From the NCBI GenBank assembly GCA_029204225.1, contig CM055095.1, positions 23,977,641 to 24,041,640 on the forward strand: a DNA stretch of 64,000 nt. Reading direction: 5' to 3'. The notes beneath the pieces are model-generated. The model was not told the origin of the DNA. It was given only the letters and a program-made list of their open reading frames with translations, and made no database searches. Source of the stretch: Diphasiastrum complanatum. Its lineage: Eukaryota > Streptophyta > Lycopodiopsida > Lycopodiales > Lycopodiaceae. Shown in pieces: positions 10,406 through 21,987 of the stretch. The position numbers and the translations under genes were made by a program. Every line of letters begins with the position of its first letter. The stretch's first letter is position 1.

Positions 10406-11654
10406 CTTGTTGCTTTAGCTTCACATTTTGGTTGGCCTTTGCATCAGATGGATGTAAAATCTGCTTTTCTAAATGGTGAGTTAGAAGAAGAGGTGTTTAT
10501 GGATCAACCTGAAGGCTTTGTAGCGAAGGGATAGGAATATAAAGTATGTCGCTTGAAGAAAACGCTTTATGGTCTTAAACAGGCACCACGTGCGTGGTAT
10601 AGCAAGATTGATGCCTACTTTCGTTCAAAGGGGATGGTGAGAAACATTCTGATCCAAATCTATATGTCTTATGCTTTGATGGTATGGTTCCTTTGATTGC
10701 TCTTTATGTTGATGACTTGATTATTACGGGAAATAACCAAGGGATGATAGACATGATCAAGAAAGACCTCATGGAACAATTCGAGATGATAGATCTCAGC
10801 CTGATGCATTATTGCCTTGGAGTAGAGGTGTGAAAAAAAGGACACAAAGTGGGTTTAACACAGGTGAAGTATGTCAAAGAGTTGCTGCACAGGTTTAGGT
10901 TGCAGGATTGCAAACCAGTGAATACTCCTATTGAACCAAGTAAAAAGCTTTCTAAGCTTGATGAGTCACAATCATTTGATGCTACACTATATAGGCAGTT
11001 AGTAGGGAGCTTGATTTACCTTACCACGACTAGACCAGATATATGCTATGCTATTGGCATTGTAAGTCAGTTTATGGTAGCACCTACGAAAACACATTGG
11101 AAGGTAGCTAAACACATTTTGCGTTATGTGCAAGGCACTTCAGATTATGGCTTGATTTACATGAAGCATGATGGTTTACCTGAGTTTGTGGCTATGTGGA
11201 TGCAGATTGGGGAGGTGACTATGATGATTGTAGATCCACCACAGGGTATGTATTCCAGTTTTGTCGTAGTTGCTTTTCCTGGTCTAGTAAGAAGCAAAGT
11301 ACAATTGCTCTATCCACCACAGAAGCATAGTATAAGGCAATGTGTAGTGCAACACATGAAGCTATATGGTTGAGACAAATCTTAGAAGAAGTTGGCATGA
11401 AGCAGAAAAATCCCACGACATTACATAGTGACAGTCAGAGTGGCATTCAACTAGCAAAGAATCTAGTGTTCCATGCAAGAACTAAACACATTGAAATTCA
11501 GTATCACTTAATACGCAAGAGGCTGCTGAGTCATGAAATTCATTTTGTTCATTGTAGGACAGTAGAACAACTAGCTGATATTTTTACTAAACCACTTGTT
11601 GGAGAAAAGTTTGATAAGTTTAGATCAAAGCTTTCTGTACTTAAAGTTTGTTGA
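10406..11654 (+). pseudogene. Ty1/copia reverse transcriptase and RNase H remnant
   Basis: Coding sequence starts abruptly in the polymerase ([20 protein letters not shown], about 10410-10470). It continues through [19 protein letters not shown] and [16 protein letters not shown] to the catalytic YVDDLIITG (about 10708-10735). It then runs through LVGSLIYLTTTRPDICYAIG into RNase H, ending with HIEIQYHLIRKRLL and LADIFTKPLVG at 11600. Integrase and gag are missing; the 5' side is cut at the neighbouring LTR. In-frame stops (near 10530 and 10835) and frameshifts (near 10630, 11190 and 11340) show that it is dead. The YVDD motif itself is intact. Confidence 0.9.
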
Positions 11655-11698
11655 CTTTAAAGCTATGTATATGACTGTATAAAAAGCAAACTCTAATT

Positions 11699-11980
11699 TA
11701 AGAGAGAGAGTTAGAATTAAAGTAGAATCACCGTGCTACTGTACTGTGGGTCCTATCAGTTGATAAGAATCAGTTGGCCTCGCCACGAGGCAAGTCGACG
11801 GGACACGCGTCCCATCAACGACAACCTGGGTCATGCATGGGTTGCCTGAGTGAACAATTATATGTACAATATAATTTCATTTTGAGAAATACAGTTGCTA
11901 CATGAGCTTGCTGTGGAGAGTGTTTTCTGTCTGTGTTACTGTGTAGCATGATCTGTGTTCCTGTTCGAAGCAAATTCTAA
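11699..11980 (+). mobile_element. Polypurine tract and 3' LTR of the copia remnant
   Basis: A purine run (AAGAGAGAGAG, about 11699-11710) sits 45 bases after the end of RNase H, as expected for the plus-strand primer. The following segment 11711-11980 (270 bp) is bounded by perfect 8-base inverted ends, TTAGAATT and AATTCTAA. The usual outermost TG and CA are not seen: the flanking bases read AG and GT. On its right side it interrupts a minus-strand gypsy reverse transcriptase. Confidence 0.6.
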
Positions 11981-13000
11981 GTATCTTCACCTGGTTGTAA
12001 CTGCTGAAGCCGTCTAAAAAACTATAGGCTTCAGCCCTAGCTATTATGTCAAAGACACTTTCCATAAAGGGTAAAGGAAAATGATCTTTTTTGGTGACTA
12101 CATTTAGCACTTTCAGATTCACACAGATTCGCATTTTGCCATTTTTCTTGGGTACTATAACTATCGACGATACCCATTCAGTGTGCTCGATTTCATAAAT
12201 GAAATCTGCATCTAACAGCTTCTGTAATTCTTGCTTGATCAACTCTGTGTAGTTCGAGTTGCAATGGTAGTATCGACTCACCTTGGGGACTACTTTATCC
12301 ACCAAGGGTATGGTGTGTTGGACTACTGTTGGTGGAATGCCTTTCAGATCACTATAATTCTAGGCGAAATAGTCCTTGTACTCCACCAACAATGATTGTA
12401 GCCTTTTGAATTGTGTGGGTGTTAACTGCTCTCCCACATGCACTATCTTTTTTTCTTGGTTCATGATGATACAACCGATCATCCTGATCAGTGCACAATG
12501 GTGAGCCCGTTTGTGTCTCCCGTTTGCCATCAGCAGGAGGTTCCATAGGATTGTCCTTTTCTTGTTCTTTTTCCTCTGCTTGTGCTCTTTTCTCCCAATG
12601 TCGTATCTTCTGGTATTGTCTCCTTTCTTCCCTAACATTCGGATATGCCATTGAAGTTGAGGGTTGGTCATCAGTGACCGATGGTGGTGGTGAGGGAGCC
12701 ACTTCCTTCCTCTTCTATGCTCGCATAACGGCTAACATAGGAGCATGGAATTGTTGTCTTTCCGGTGGCATCCCCTTTGGGACTGTTGCCTGTTGTATTG
12801 TAATGAAGTTCAATGGTGCGCTGGTCCCAGGTCTCAATGGACAATTCTTGTAGCAGTGTCCATAGTCGCATTCTCGATAGAAGGATGTATATTGTCCACA
12901 TTCTGCAATTCTATGTCCTTCGCCACATCCGTAGTAGCCGTAATATCTTCCTCCTTTGTTGGAGAGAGGGAGATGAACGAGTTGAGAAAAGGTGTCGTAT
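11981..13000 (-). pseudogene. Ty3/gypsy fragment: zinc knuckle, linker, start of reverse transcriptase
   Basis: On the minus strand a cysteine-rich stretch (YRECDYGHCYKNC, about 12845-12890) comes first, then a degenerate linker, then the first third of a gypsy polymerase at 11985-12305. The polymerase part includes LLDADFIYEIEHTEWVSSI, IVPKKNGKMRICVNLKVLN and EAYSFLDGFSSYNQV. It stops where the copia 3' LTR begins, so the copia element most likely inserted into it. The catalytic motif region is absent. The knuckle resembles the second Cys-rich stretch of the 2-795 fragment, and the two may come from related elements. Confidence 0.75.
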
Positions 13001-14123
13001 GTTAAAAACGAAAAATAAGCTCAAAGAGGTAAGATGAACATGAACGAGACATGAACTCAAACAAGAAACAAACGAGAAACGAACTCGAACAGAAAATGTT
13101 CGTGCGTAGTGGAACGAGCTATACGACTCGCTCCGTAAGCATGACTGCGCCTATCAGAATGAACAAAATGGTAGTGATGGGAATCACAGTCGTTCTTGAT
13201 TACGTAGCCAAACTTTAATAAATGAATGAAGCTCCAGAAAAATGGTTTGTTGTGAATAGTAAGACAAACTATTCGTCGCGAATGATTCACAAAGAGCTAG
13301 ACGGTGCTCGACTGATAATTAGTCGCGGATGATTCGCGAAAGACAAGACTAAATGTTAGCCGTCTATTACCAGAAAGAACAACTAGAAAGATCAGACAGA
13401 ATGAAAGATAAGCATAGCAATATTAACATAGATCTGAACGCAGAACAACGAACTATAGCAGATCAAGTATATCATGTATACATGTCAATAATGCGGTAGA
13501 GCACAAGACAATAACAGATGAAACCGCATGAATTACGAAGCTTATACAATCTGTAAAGGAATAAAACCTTATTGCTGACAATCAAAAATTAATGCGCAAG
13601 GCATCTACTTCGTCTCATTCATTAACTCATCAACTCATTCACTTATTGACCTAAATACACAAATGGTATCCAGTATATATACATTATATTACAGGTCTGC
13701 AGATGTGGAAAGTACAGAGTGCATGTGCTGTCTGTAAGAGATCGTGGGTGGCTACAGTAGTTGTCCAGTCTATTAGCGCAGCTGCATGGGGTGAGCGTGA
13801 AAAGGGTGCGACGTCAGTCAATGCTGAAGTGATCGTTGGTGATGACAATGCAAAAAGTGCATCACTTTTGAGTAGCCTTAGGATTAGATTTACAGGGTGT
13901 CTTTGCTTTTAGGGCATCTTTGGCATTCTGTAAGATAGTGCCCTCTTTTCGTCTGTCACCATAACGTGTGTAAAAACACAGTGTCGCGATTCTTTTGCCT
14001 TTTCTTCGTCTGTGCAAATTTGCATGTAAATATGCAGATTGCGCGACAACGTTAGTAAATATACAGCATGAATGGAGGCATATTCAAATGGGATTTAAGA
14101 AGAGTAGAGGGAATAAATCCAAT
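13001..14123 (-). mobile_element. Probable 3' LTR region of a minus-strand copia element
   Basis: This lies immediately downstream (minus strand) of a copia RNase H and an uninterrupted purine tract, where the 3' LTR should be. I could not fix either LTR boundary, and no second LTR copy is present for comparison. There is no coding signal. The call rests on position only. Confidence 0.35.
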
Positions 14124-14138
14124 CCCCCCCCCCCCCCC
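14124..14138 (-). other. 15-base poly-G run in polypurine-tract position
   Basis: The plus strand has 15 consecutive C, so the minus strand has AAG(15)ATTG directly after the copia RNase H frame. Position and purine content fit a polypurine tract that has expanded or been miscounted by sequencing. Confidence 0.55.
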
Positions 14139-14690
14139 TTAATCTGGATCCGTGAATGCCTTGATCTTCAGACTGAGCAATGCACAAAATTTGTTGTGTG
14201 CATTAACACTGACTGCTTGCGTGAAAATGTCTGCAACCATGTCCTGCGTTCCGCAGTACGTTAAGCTCATCTCTCTGTCGAGAACCTTGCCCCTGATGTA
14301 GTGATATCTGATCTCAATGTGCTTACTCCTAAAATGAAATCTAGGATTGGTCGATAAGGCAATAGCACTTTGGTTATCACAAAACAAAATTGTAGAGTTG
14401 TACTGATACAAATTGATGTCTGACAGCAAATCTCTCAACCAAAATGCTTCCTTAATAGATTGAGAAGCAACAATGTATTCTGCTTCAGTAGAAGAAAGTT
14501 CGATAGAAGTTTGCTTATGACTGTTCCACGAAATAGGACCGCCGTTGAAGCAAAATGTAAATCCAGATGTGGACTTACAGTTGTCTACATCTCCTCCCCA
14601 ACTTGCATCAGAATAATCACTGAGCTGATGAAGATTGTCGTTGCTGACATCCCCATAGCTTGTCAAAACTTCTGTTGATTACAGCCATGA
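14139..14690 (-). pseudogene. Ty1/copia RNase H, C-terminal part of pol
   Basis: A 175-codon frame gives the copia RNase H end: SDASWGGDVDNCKSTSGFTF, then SIELSSTEAEYIVASQS with the RNase H acidic residues, then FRSKHIEIRYHYIRGKVLD and DMVADIFTQAV. The N-terminal side breaks off at about 14690, where unrelated repeat sequence begins, so the polymerase part is missing. It is the best-preserved copia RNase H in the window and is followed by a purine tract. It is a truncated pol remnant, not a host gene. Confidence 0.88.
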
Positions 14691-15016
14691 ATGGACATGT
14701 CTCAAACTGGTTTGTCTTTGACTGAATCTTATAGCAGAATCAGATTAACAATATGAGATTCTGTATTGATTGTTTCTTGGATCCAATTGAACTAATAGGA
14801 TATGATTGATATGTCAAATCAACCATAAAAATCTGAGCAATGGTGAAGAACTGTGATAACTCATCAGATGTATTTTGAAGCTCGTTGGATGCCAATTGTG
14901 GAAGACAAAGGGAATGTAGGGATAGATGTAACAAAATGCAATAGCGAATGCAAATGTGTCGAATGCAGATGAAGGTAGAGGGCGTCGGATGCAATGGTTG
15001 GAAGGCACTGGCGGCT

Positions 15017-15101
15017 GCAAATGGTTGGTGGATGCAAATGGTTGGTGGATACAAATTGTTGGCGGATGCAAATGGTTGGCGGATGCAAATGGATATTGGA
15101 T
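15017..15101. repeat. 17-bp minisatellite, five units
   Basis: Five contiguous 17-base units of the type GCAAATGGTTGGTGGAT (units at 15017, 15034, 15051, 15068 and 15085) differ by a few substitutions. They are tandem without spacers. The long minus-strand frames across this area are produced by the repeats. Confidence 0.9.
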
Positions 15102-15373
15102 GAAATGAAGGTGGAGTGCGTCGGATGGAGGTGTTCGTGTAAAGACCCTAAAAAATTGTCTCTAAGATGAGGATAGGAGAACACAATAGGAGAGACTATG
15201 GAGCCAAACTGCCCAACCAGTCCTAGATCAAACCTGGATCTAGCCCCCAAGCCATGCCATGTGAAGCAAGAGAAGAAGAGAGAAACTGGTAACCTAAACC
15301 CAATATGTTGATAGGAGAATCCCTACCTCATTATATAGAGAGTAGAGTCTTGTGCATGAAACCATGCAACCCC

Positions 15374-15425
15374 CATGCAGGTCAACTATAAATAGGTCTC
15401 ATGCAGGTCAACTATAAATAGGTCT
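15374..15425. repeat. Perfect 26-bp tandem duplication with TATA-like core
   Basis: Two identical 26-base units (15374-15399 and 15400-15425) contain AACTATAAATAGG. The homologous copy at about 33245-33260 has this block once, so the duplication arose in this copy. Confidence 0.85.
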
Positions 15426-15600
15426 CATCTCTTCATGCAGTCCTCCTGCCTATATCTGTCACACGGACATGGAATGCTCCAAATGTCTCAATTAGAGTGT
15501 TTGGGTCCTCTCAAGGTAATTAGTCACAAACAGGCCTCAACATGGATTTGGATGACTTGCATGTCTATCAGATGGATACCACAATCCACACCTGATCTTG

Positions 15601-18339
15601 TGATAATATTACATTCTGATCCTTTCTGGTTAATGATAAGCTTTGAATCCCCCTGGATCCAAGAGCATTAACTCTAGGGACAAGCTTCTATCAATTAAGT
15701 TATGAATTCAACTAAATGAGTTCTATCTAGGAAATTAATAACTAGTATTAAGCAATTATTTACTGAGATTACCAAAATTCTAATTGCGAAATACATTTTC
15801 CGATCACACTTACTACCACTGATGTGCACTCTTCTTCCCTCCTTAGAATTTTCAGTCCCTTGAAAATCTTTCAGCTAAGGTATCAAGAAGAAGTAACGAC
15901 ATTAGTAAATGTTTAAAATCAATTACTATAGGAAAAAAGTCTGAAACAATTTCATTTCTATCCTATACCTGGGGTGAATAATTGATATACCAAAAATCAT
16001 CTACTAGTATGAAAACACTACTAGTCTGATCTTTTGAATATAATTCACCATAGGATTTAACTGGAAATGAAATCAGTTTTTTATTAATTCTTATTATTAT
16101 GATTTTTCCAATAAATTTGGACTGTTTCTCTCTTTTCACTTACTGGCTTAAGAATTACTTCATTAAAGCTACTTGTAATTAATGGGAAATAACATTTGGA
16201 TTTGAGTACTTTCTACACTGTATTCAGTCCAAATAATTTTGTCGAATAAAGAATTACCTCCAACACCATGAATTTTTCTCCATTAATTATTTAACAAGTA
16301 TCTCAAATGTTGGAGGATGCAAGCTATGCACAAAGCGGCTGCGTCTGAAAAGGCACCAAAAAGAGTTCATTCGTCCCATAAGCAAATTGAAACTATAACA
16401 GAACCCACATATAAGCTCATTATAGACAATGTACCCTTGTCCCGTGGTACCAGCCCTTTTGGGGTCCAAGGGGAATGATGGCAGATGGCTAGGCAGTGGG
16501 GATGGGATCCCGCACGCGGCCCACAGGCGTGCACACAATGCGCCACATCGTCTACTGGACCGCTCTTCACTGCCGACAAACTCTAAGTAAGCTTTGGTTT
16601 GTTCAATTTTAATGACCAAAATCATCAAAAACACAATAACCAACTGATCGTTGTTCTACCGATTTAAAAAGGAGAAAACAAAACACAATTTAACTCTATT
16701 CACTGGGAGTACCAATACTCCAAAATTAATTGGTTTAAATAGCATCGTACCAAGGAATCAGATTTCTAAACCTAGTATATGCTTGAGAACCATACCATTC
16801 TTCCTTTCATGTCAAGATCGGCTAAAAACAAATTCATTTTAAAAAACCGATTATTACAACTTAACCAAAGGTCCAACAGTACTAAAGTTCCCAAAATAAA
16901 CTGGCTTAGCAAAAATAGCCATGCAACCATCTACAGCTCAAGCAGATCACGTTCAGCACAGAGAGCGATTATGCTACTAACTATTGAATCAAAGAACAAT
17001 CAAGAACTAGATTAGCTACTGAAACTAAAACAAGATTCAAGAAACAAGAAACAAGATTCCTAGCAGCATTTAACAATCTAAGAACCAAGAAACACGCATT
17101 ACTTGATGCCTAGATTATCCAAGAACATCAAGAACTAGAATGTCAAGACTATGCAAGATTTACACCACATTTCCAGCCTCTATAGTTTACTTGAATGCTG
17201 ATTTCTACAAGATTCCACAAGCAAGAACTAAAGCTAATCCACAACTAAGCAAGAACAAGAAACAAGAATCTAGTTAATCCACAAGCAAAGAATCAAGCAT
17301 GCTCATAGAAATATCACTCAAGATCATTGCCATGAACAAGGAGCTTAATGATCTTCAAGAACTCGTGGAGGATCCTCTTTATTAGCTCAAGAGAACTTGA
17401 AAATACAATCAAAAGCTCCCTCACAAGAGAGGGGGCCCCTTAAATAAGCAAGAAGGCTGCCCATGTGGCAATTCCACTAAATTAGAAATTACATGTGGAA
17501 TTTGCCCTTCCACTAGAGGTAACCATCAAAAGGTGGCTCACTCTTACTACTTTGAGGGGGTTCTACATTTATTACAACTATTCAAGAAAATGTTACTAGC
17601 TCCTACATGCATTCCTTCTTTGGGATACACCATGTAGGCTCACATAGTTAATCACTATCTTCCTAGCTAGTATTTCCTCGGCTCTCATGCTTGGCTCTCA
17701 GCTTCTTCTGCTCTCTTCCTTCTGAGACCTCCTCGGTCATGGGTGAAAGATAACTTATGTCTTCCGCCAAAATGGAGCTCTTTCTTTCACAAGTCTTTTT
17801 CTTTTAAGGACTATCCTTAAACTCAAGACCATCTAAAAGAAAGGAAAATGGGGTGAAGGAATGAAAACATACACTCCTTTACTCCCTCCCCTAAGCTCCT
17901 CCCTTCCTCCATGCAAACAGGACAAGTGGGGCTCAAAAAAGGCCCCATTTGTCCCTTCTAGAATTTCTTCACCATGTGGACCATAAAGAGGTGCCACATG
18001 GCCTATGGACTACAAAAGGATATAAAATATAGTTAAGGTCCCTCTCCTAGCTCCTTTCTGTTGTCTGATTTTGGGTATGACATGGAATATTCTAGAATAT
18101 GGCAATAGGCTTCTACAATAAGCCCAAACACTACACAACAGAAGTAGAGAGTCAGAAGTATTAGAAATAGACGACCGTGTGAGTCCAACATTGGGACTTA
18201 GGCTAATAAGTGCCATAGAGCACAATTATTTAAATAAGTATTTTAAACTTAGCTTTTGTAAAGTTTTTAAGTTGGGAAACACAACTTGACCTCAAGAAAC
18301 ACAAAGTGATCTTGACGGTCAAGATGGTAATCTTGATGG
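15601..18339. other. Non-coding stretch, no gene recognised
   Basis: Nothing with protein homology was seen on either strand. Two local features stand out: a GC-rich patch at about 16430-16570, unlike its AT-rich surroundings, and an A-rich low-complexity stretch at about 16985-17310 built from variants of CAAGAAACAAGA. It is probably old repeat sequence. Confidence 0.5.
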
Positions 18340-19015
18340 AACGCCTTGCTTTTGACAAGGACATATCAGAGTTTTTTACTCTAACTCCGAATGAAAATTG
18401 CAACTGTCTAGGTGACGAGCCAATGTTGATGAATGACTTTTGTTTTTGACAAGTGCTCTACGACTTTCACTCTCTATAACATTGGTATCTTCCTTGTTTA
18501 TTTTTTGTCATTTTAAGATTTGGTAATTTCTTTTAATTGCATCTCTTTTTCTAAATCTGTTTTTAGTTCATCAAGGATAGCTATTGAACAGGAGACATCA
18601 TGTAGCGTATCTCCAGAATAACTTGTTATTCATCTATCAATCTTCAAATCACTTTATACATAGTTTTGGATTTTTGAGCATATTCCAAATCTACGAAGTA
18701 CAAAACACGTCAGAGTTGATTCCTGCATCTCATTGTCATACTAATCTCCAAATCAACTACAGCAAGATCAAAACAAATTTAGTTAAAATTTGTTCAATCT
18801 TTAGTCCAGTCACATGTTCACTGTGTTTTCAACTACATGCTCCACATGCCGATCCAATCTTGAGCATGAACAGTTACCAGCAACAACATCCCCACCAACA
18901 GATTTTGGGAGAGGAAGAGAGTGGATCTGCTTGGATCCACTGGAGCAGCCACATTGCCAACAACATCATCAACAAGATCAACAACCAAGGTCACAAAGCC
19001 AAAGCCGACAAGTCT
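18340..19015. repeat. Dispersed ~700-bp repeat, copy 2
   Basis: This is homologous to 1196-1905 over nearly its full length in the same orientation. Its right end is 20 bases from an initiator-tRNA-type primer motif and an LTR-like segment. If that motif is real, this repeat is the 5' internal leader of a minus-strand LTR retrotransposon. Confidence 0.6.
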
Positions 19016-19033
19016 GAAGAGAATCGAGTCAGT

Positions 19034-19735
19034 GCTCCGATACCACTGATGAGAATCCTGAGAAGAAAAATTCACGAAACATTCGCGACTCTCCTTCGAG
19101 ATTCGGATGGAGTTCAGATGCGTTCGCTGAACACTGCCAGCTGAAACACTCCTACAATCCTCCAGAGGGTAGTCAGGTACTACTGATCTACGTTCATAGA
19201 ATTAATATAGCATTCGACTTCATTTCAACTAAGGTGCAGAATTCAAAGGGAACAAAAAAACTCAGACATATCAAAATAAACAACATAAGCATTCAACATT
19301 CAAGATCAAACACAACCAGAAAATAATCTATATTGATTTTCTCTGGTTTCTTCAGGCACTGCATGCGAATCCACGCAGTGTGTTGGAGTGAGAGAAGCAC
19401 GGTTCTCTCACGAGTAGAAATCTCGCTTTACTAGTGGACAATCGAATATTCTAATCGTAGACAGAATTAACTTCTTGCATGCAGGCAGAGCTTCTGTCTG
19501 TGTTCGTTTTCTGCTTACTAGCATCAGACTACTTCTTGTTCTTCTTTTTCTTACATTTTTTTTTTTGGTTACACACTGTGTATCCTATTGATATATGTCA
19601 AGTATTATTCAGCAAGTATAGTCTCTCTATGCAAATATAAGATTAGAGTGATTAACCATCTACAACTAACCAGAGAATTACAAGAGTGGTAGTTTAGCCA
19701 CGACCTAGGGAGTATCTGCTGACGTCATGCCATCA
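19034..19735 (-). mobile_element. Primer-site-like motif and candidate LTR next to copia pol
   Basis: The minus strand at 19034-19045 reads TGGTATCGGAGC, one mismatch from the initiator tRNA-Met primer site. From 19047 (TGATGAGAATCC) to 19735 (...GCCATCA) the sequence can be read as an LTR with TGATG/CATCA tips. It lies between the tail of a minus-strand copia pol (3' side of that element) and the dispersed repeat copy 2. It could therefore be the 3' LTR of the copia element and also the 5' LTR of a second internal region. Boundaries are tentative because no second LTR copy is visible. Confidence 0.4.
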
Positions 19736-19879
19736 GGTCAGATCTCTGTACTTCTGGTACTTGTGTGATCTCTGGTGATACTCCCTGGAGCGTGAGGATA
19801 GAACAGGTTTCGTTTCCACCATTGGTTTCATTTACCTCGTTCGCCTTTCTCTTGTATAGGACCGCAAGGGAATCTCATT

Positions 19880-20045
19880 CGTGGATCGTTCGTGTTCGCG
19901 AACCGTTGGTCCTCGTCTTCATTGACTTTTGTGTTCACAAAACTCTTTGTGCTTTGTGTCTTCAGATGTTCGAGTTCGCGAAGATACTCGTCATCGTCTT
20001 CGTTGAATTTCGTGTTCACGAAACTCGTCGTGTTTCGTGTCGCCG
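19880..20045 (-). repeat. Tandem ~80-bp duplication in the copia pol tail
   Basis: Two diverged direct copies, each containing GTTCGCGAA, TGTGTTCAC and a CTTTGTGTC/GTTTCGTGTC end, lie at about 19894-19960 and 19973-20040. On the minus strand they encode two similar peptides around SFVNTKFNEDDDE and SFVNTKVNEDEDQ, just beyond the conserved end of RNase H. Confidence 0.7.
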
Positions 20046-21910
20046 AGACTGCTCCTTTGCCTCTTAAAGAGTCCTTTGTCCAGAGCCTTTGTGAAGATGT
20101 CAGCAACCATATCTTTTGTTCCGATGAAGGTGGTCTGCATCATCTTCTTCTCAATCAGATCCTTTATCAAGTGATACTTGATCGCAATGTGCTTCGTCCT
20201 GGAATGGAACACGGGATCCTTCGTGAGGTGTATTGCAGAGGTGTTCGCCCAATTCGTCCAGGAACTGTCTTAGCCAAATTATTTCGTTAGACATCTTTGC
20301 TGCTGCTACGTACTCTGCTTCGCAGGATGATTGGGCTACAATGGTCTGTTTCTTGCTGACCAAGAGAACTATTGCTCCTGATGCGATGGCGCATCCTCTT
20401 GAAACGCTTTTACAGTCATCCCTGAGAGAAGCCCAGTTGGCTTCGCTGTAGGAAAGTATCTCGAGACCTGCACCACGACAATAACATAAGCCATAATCCC
20501 TCGTTAATTGAAGATATTGCAAAATTCGTTTCACAATCTTCCAATGTGTCGAGCCTGGATTCGTGCAGAATTGGCTCATCTGGAATACTGCATAAGCAAT
20601 ATCAGGACGTGTGTTGTCTGCAAGGTACATCAGTGAACCTATCAGCCTTTTGTAGGGAGTGAACTGCATCTGTTCACTTTCTTCCTCAGTCTTTGGACAG
20701 TCATCATTTGTTAGCACCATTCCTGCAAGCATTGGAGTGTTCTCTCTTTTGCAGTTCAGCATCCCAAAATCCTCTAGGATTTTCTGGGTGTATCTGGACT
20801 GGTGAAGGTATAACTTGCCTTCCTCATAGTCCCTTTCAATTTGTAAGCCTAGGTAACACCTGGCTTCTCCCAGATCCACTATCTCAAAATGTTTCGAGAT
20901 GTCTGTCTTTACTTCAGCAATTAGCTGCTCACTCCTACAAAGTATCAGAGTGTTGTCCACATATACATCCACTATGATGATCTACCCATCTGTAACTCTG
21001 ATATACACATTGGAGTCAGCCAACATCGACTTGAATCCCAATGATTTCAGGGCCTGATCCTTCTTCTTATACCATTGTCGGACTGATTGCTTCAGACCGT
21101 AGATGCTTCTATGCATTCTGCATACATAGTCAGGAAGTGAATTCGAGACAAATCCTGGTTGTTGATCCATGTAGACCGCTTCGTCTAATTCGCCATGCAA
21201 GAAGGCTGTCTTCTCTTCCACAATGTGGATCTTGAGGTCATAAGTTGCTGCATATGCGAACAACAGTCGTAGGGATGAATGTTTGACGACAGGAGAGAAG
21301 GTTTCAGAATAGTCAATACCGTATCTCTGAGATAAACCCTTCGCTACCAGTCTTGCCTTGTATTTCGTCACACTCCCGTCTGTTCCATATTTGAGTTTGA
21401 AAATCCATTTGCATTTGACAGTCTTGCGCTTATGAGGTAATGGCTCCAACGTCCATACCTGGTTCTTCCTCATGGACTCCATCTCTCCGTTCATGGCTTG
21501 GATCCATTTGTCCTTTTCTGGACCTTCAATCGCCTCCTTGAATGTCTGTGGTTCGCCATTGAACCCACAGAATTCTTCTGATGTGAAAGTTGAGCTTCCT
21601 GGCAAAAATCTCACTGGCGCTCTTTGTGGTCTTGTTGACCTTCTAGGAGATCCTCTCATAACAGCTATGCCTTTGCCCTTGTCTAATCTGCTCGGTCCGG
21701 AACCATCTTGTTTACAGGAACTGCGGCGGCAGGTTGCCTCTCGAATATCTCTTCGTCTGATTCGTCGCTCGAATGGGAGATGACTCAAAAATCTTCGTTT
21801 TCGTATTCGTCCTCTGCTCCCTCTGACGTTGGCAGCAGGTCATAGTAATGTCTTTCCAGAACTTCATAGCTAGCAGGGTCTTCGTTGGCCATTGTCCTGC
21901 TCTCGTCGAA
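19991..21910 (-). pseudogene. Ty1/copia reverse transcriptase and RNase H
   Basis: On the minus strand the polymerase runs from FKEAIEGPEKDKWIQAMNGE through LEPLPHKRKTVKCKWIFKLK and YSETFSPVVK to the catalytic motif (20982-21788). It continues in a second frame (20151-20972) through LGLQIERDYEEGKLYLHQSR and NTRPDIAYAV to RNase H, which ends in a third frame (19991-20212) with RTKHIAIKYHLIKD and DIFTKALDKG. The second Asp of the YVDD motif is Asn (codon AAC at 20952-20954). A stop separates the two large frames at about 20975. This is a moderately decayed copia pol of the Tork/SIRE general type; I do not assign the lineage. Confidence 0.9.
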
Positions 21911-21987
21911 TTTGACATCCCTCATTGTTTTCATAGTGTTCGTGTCTGGCATGTAGATTCTGTAGTATGAGGAATTATTGTCATAAC

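Larger units (their letters stand above)
14940..15600. repeat. Dispersed repeat R, copy 1, with internal minisatellite
   Basis: The segment around 15400-15550 is homologous to the reverse complement of about 33130-33260: it shares AACTATAAATAGGTCT, TGTCACACGGA, TGTCTCAATTAGAGTGT and AAGGTAATTAGTCACAAACA. The GCATCCGAC/GTCGGATGC-rich part at 14980-15130 corresponds to 32940-33030 on the opposite strand. It includes the 17-bp minisatellite and the 26-bp tandem repeat listed separately. A TATA-like motif inside the 26-bp unit suggests it is an LTR or other promoter-bearing element, but no coding region is attached. Confidence 0.65.

Noticed and set aside
14124-14138. Poly-C run as a functional G-quadruplex
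   Set aside because: A single 15-base homopolymer next to a copia RNase H is better explained as an expanded or miscounted polypurine tract.
15017-15101. Regular short repeats that could suggest a CRISPR-like array
   Set aside because: The 17-base units are contiguous with no unique spacers, vary in sequence and lie in plant nuclear DNA; this is a minisatellite.
14864-15250. 128-codon minus-strand frame rich in His, Pro and Ile
   Set aside because: It is produced by the 17-bp minisatellite and related short repeats; overlapping frames look equally repetitive and no domain is present.
16287-16643. 118-codon minus-strand frame over a GC-rich patch
   Set aside because: Two overlapping frames of equal quality, no domain and no neighbouring exons; the GC-rich patch is more likely part of a repeat.
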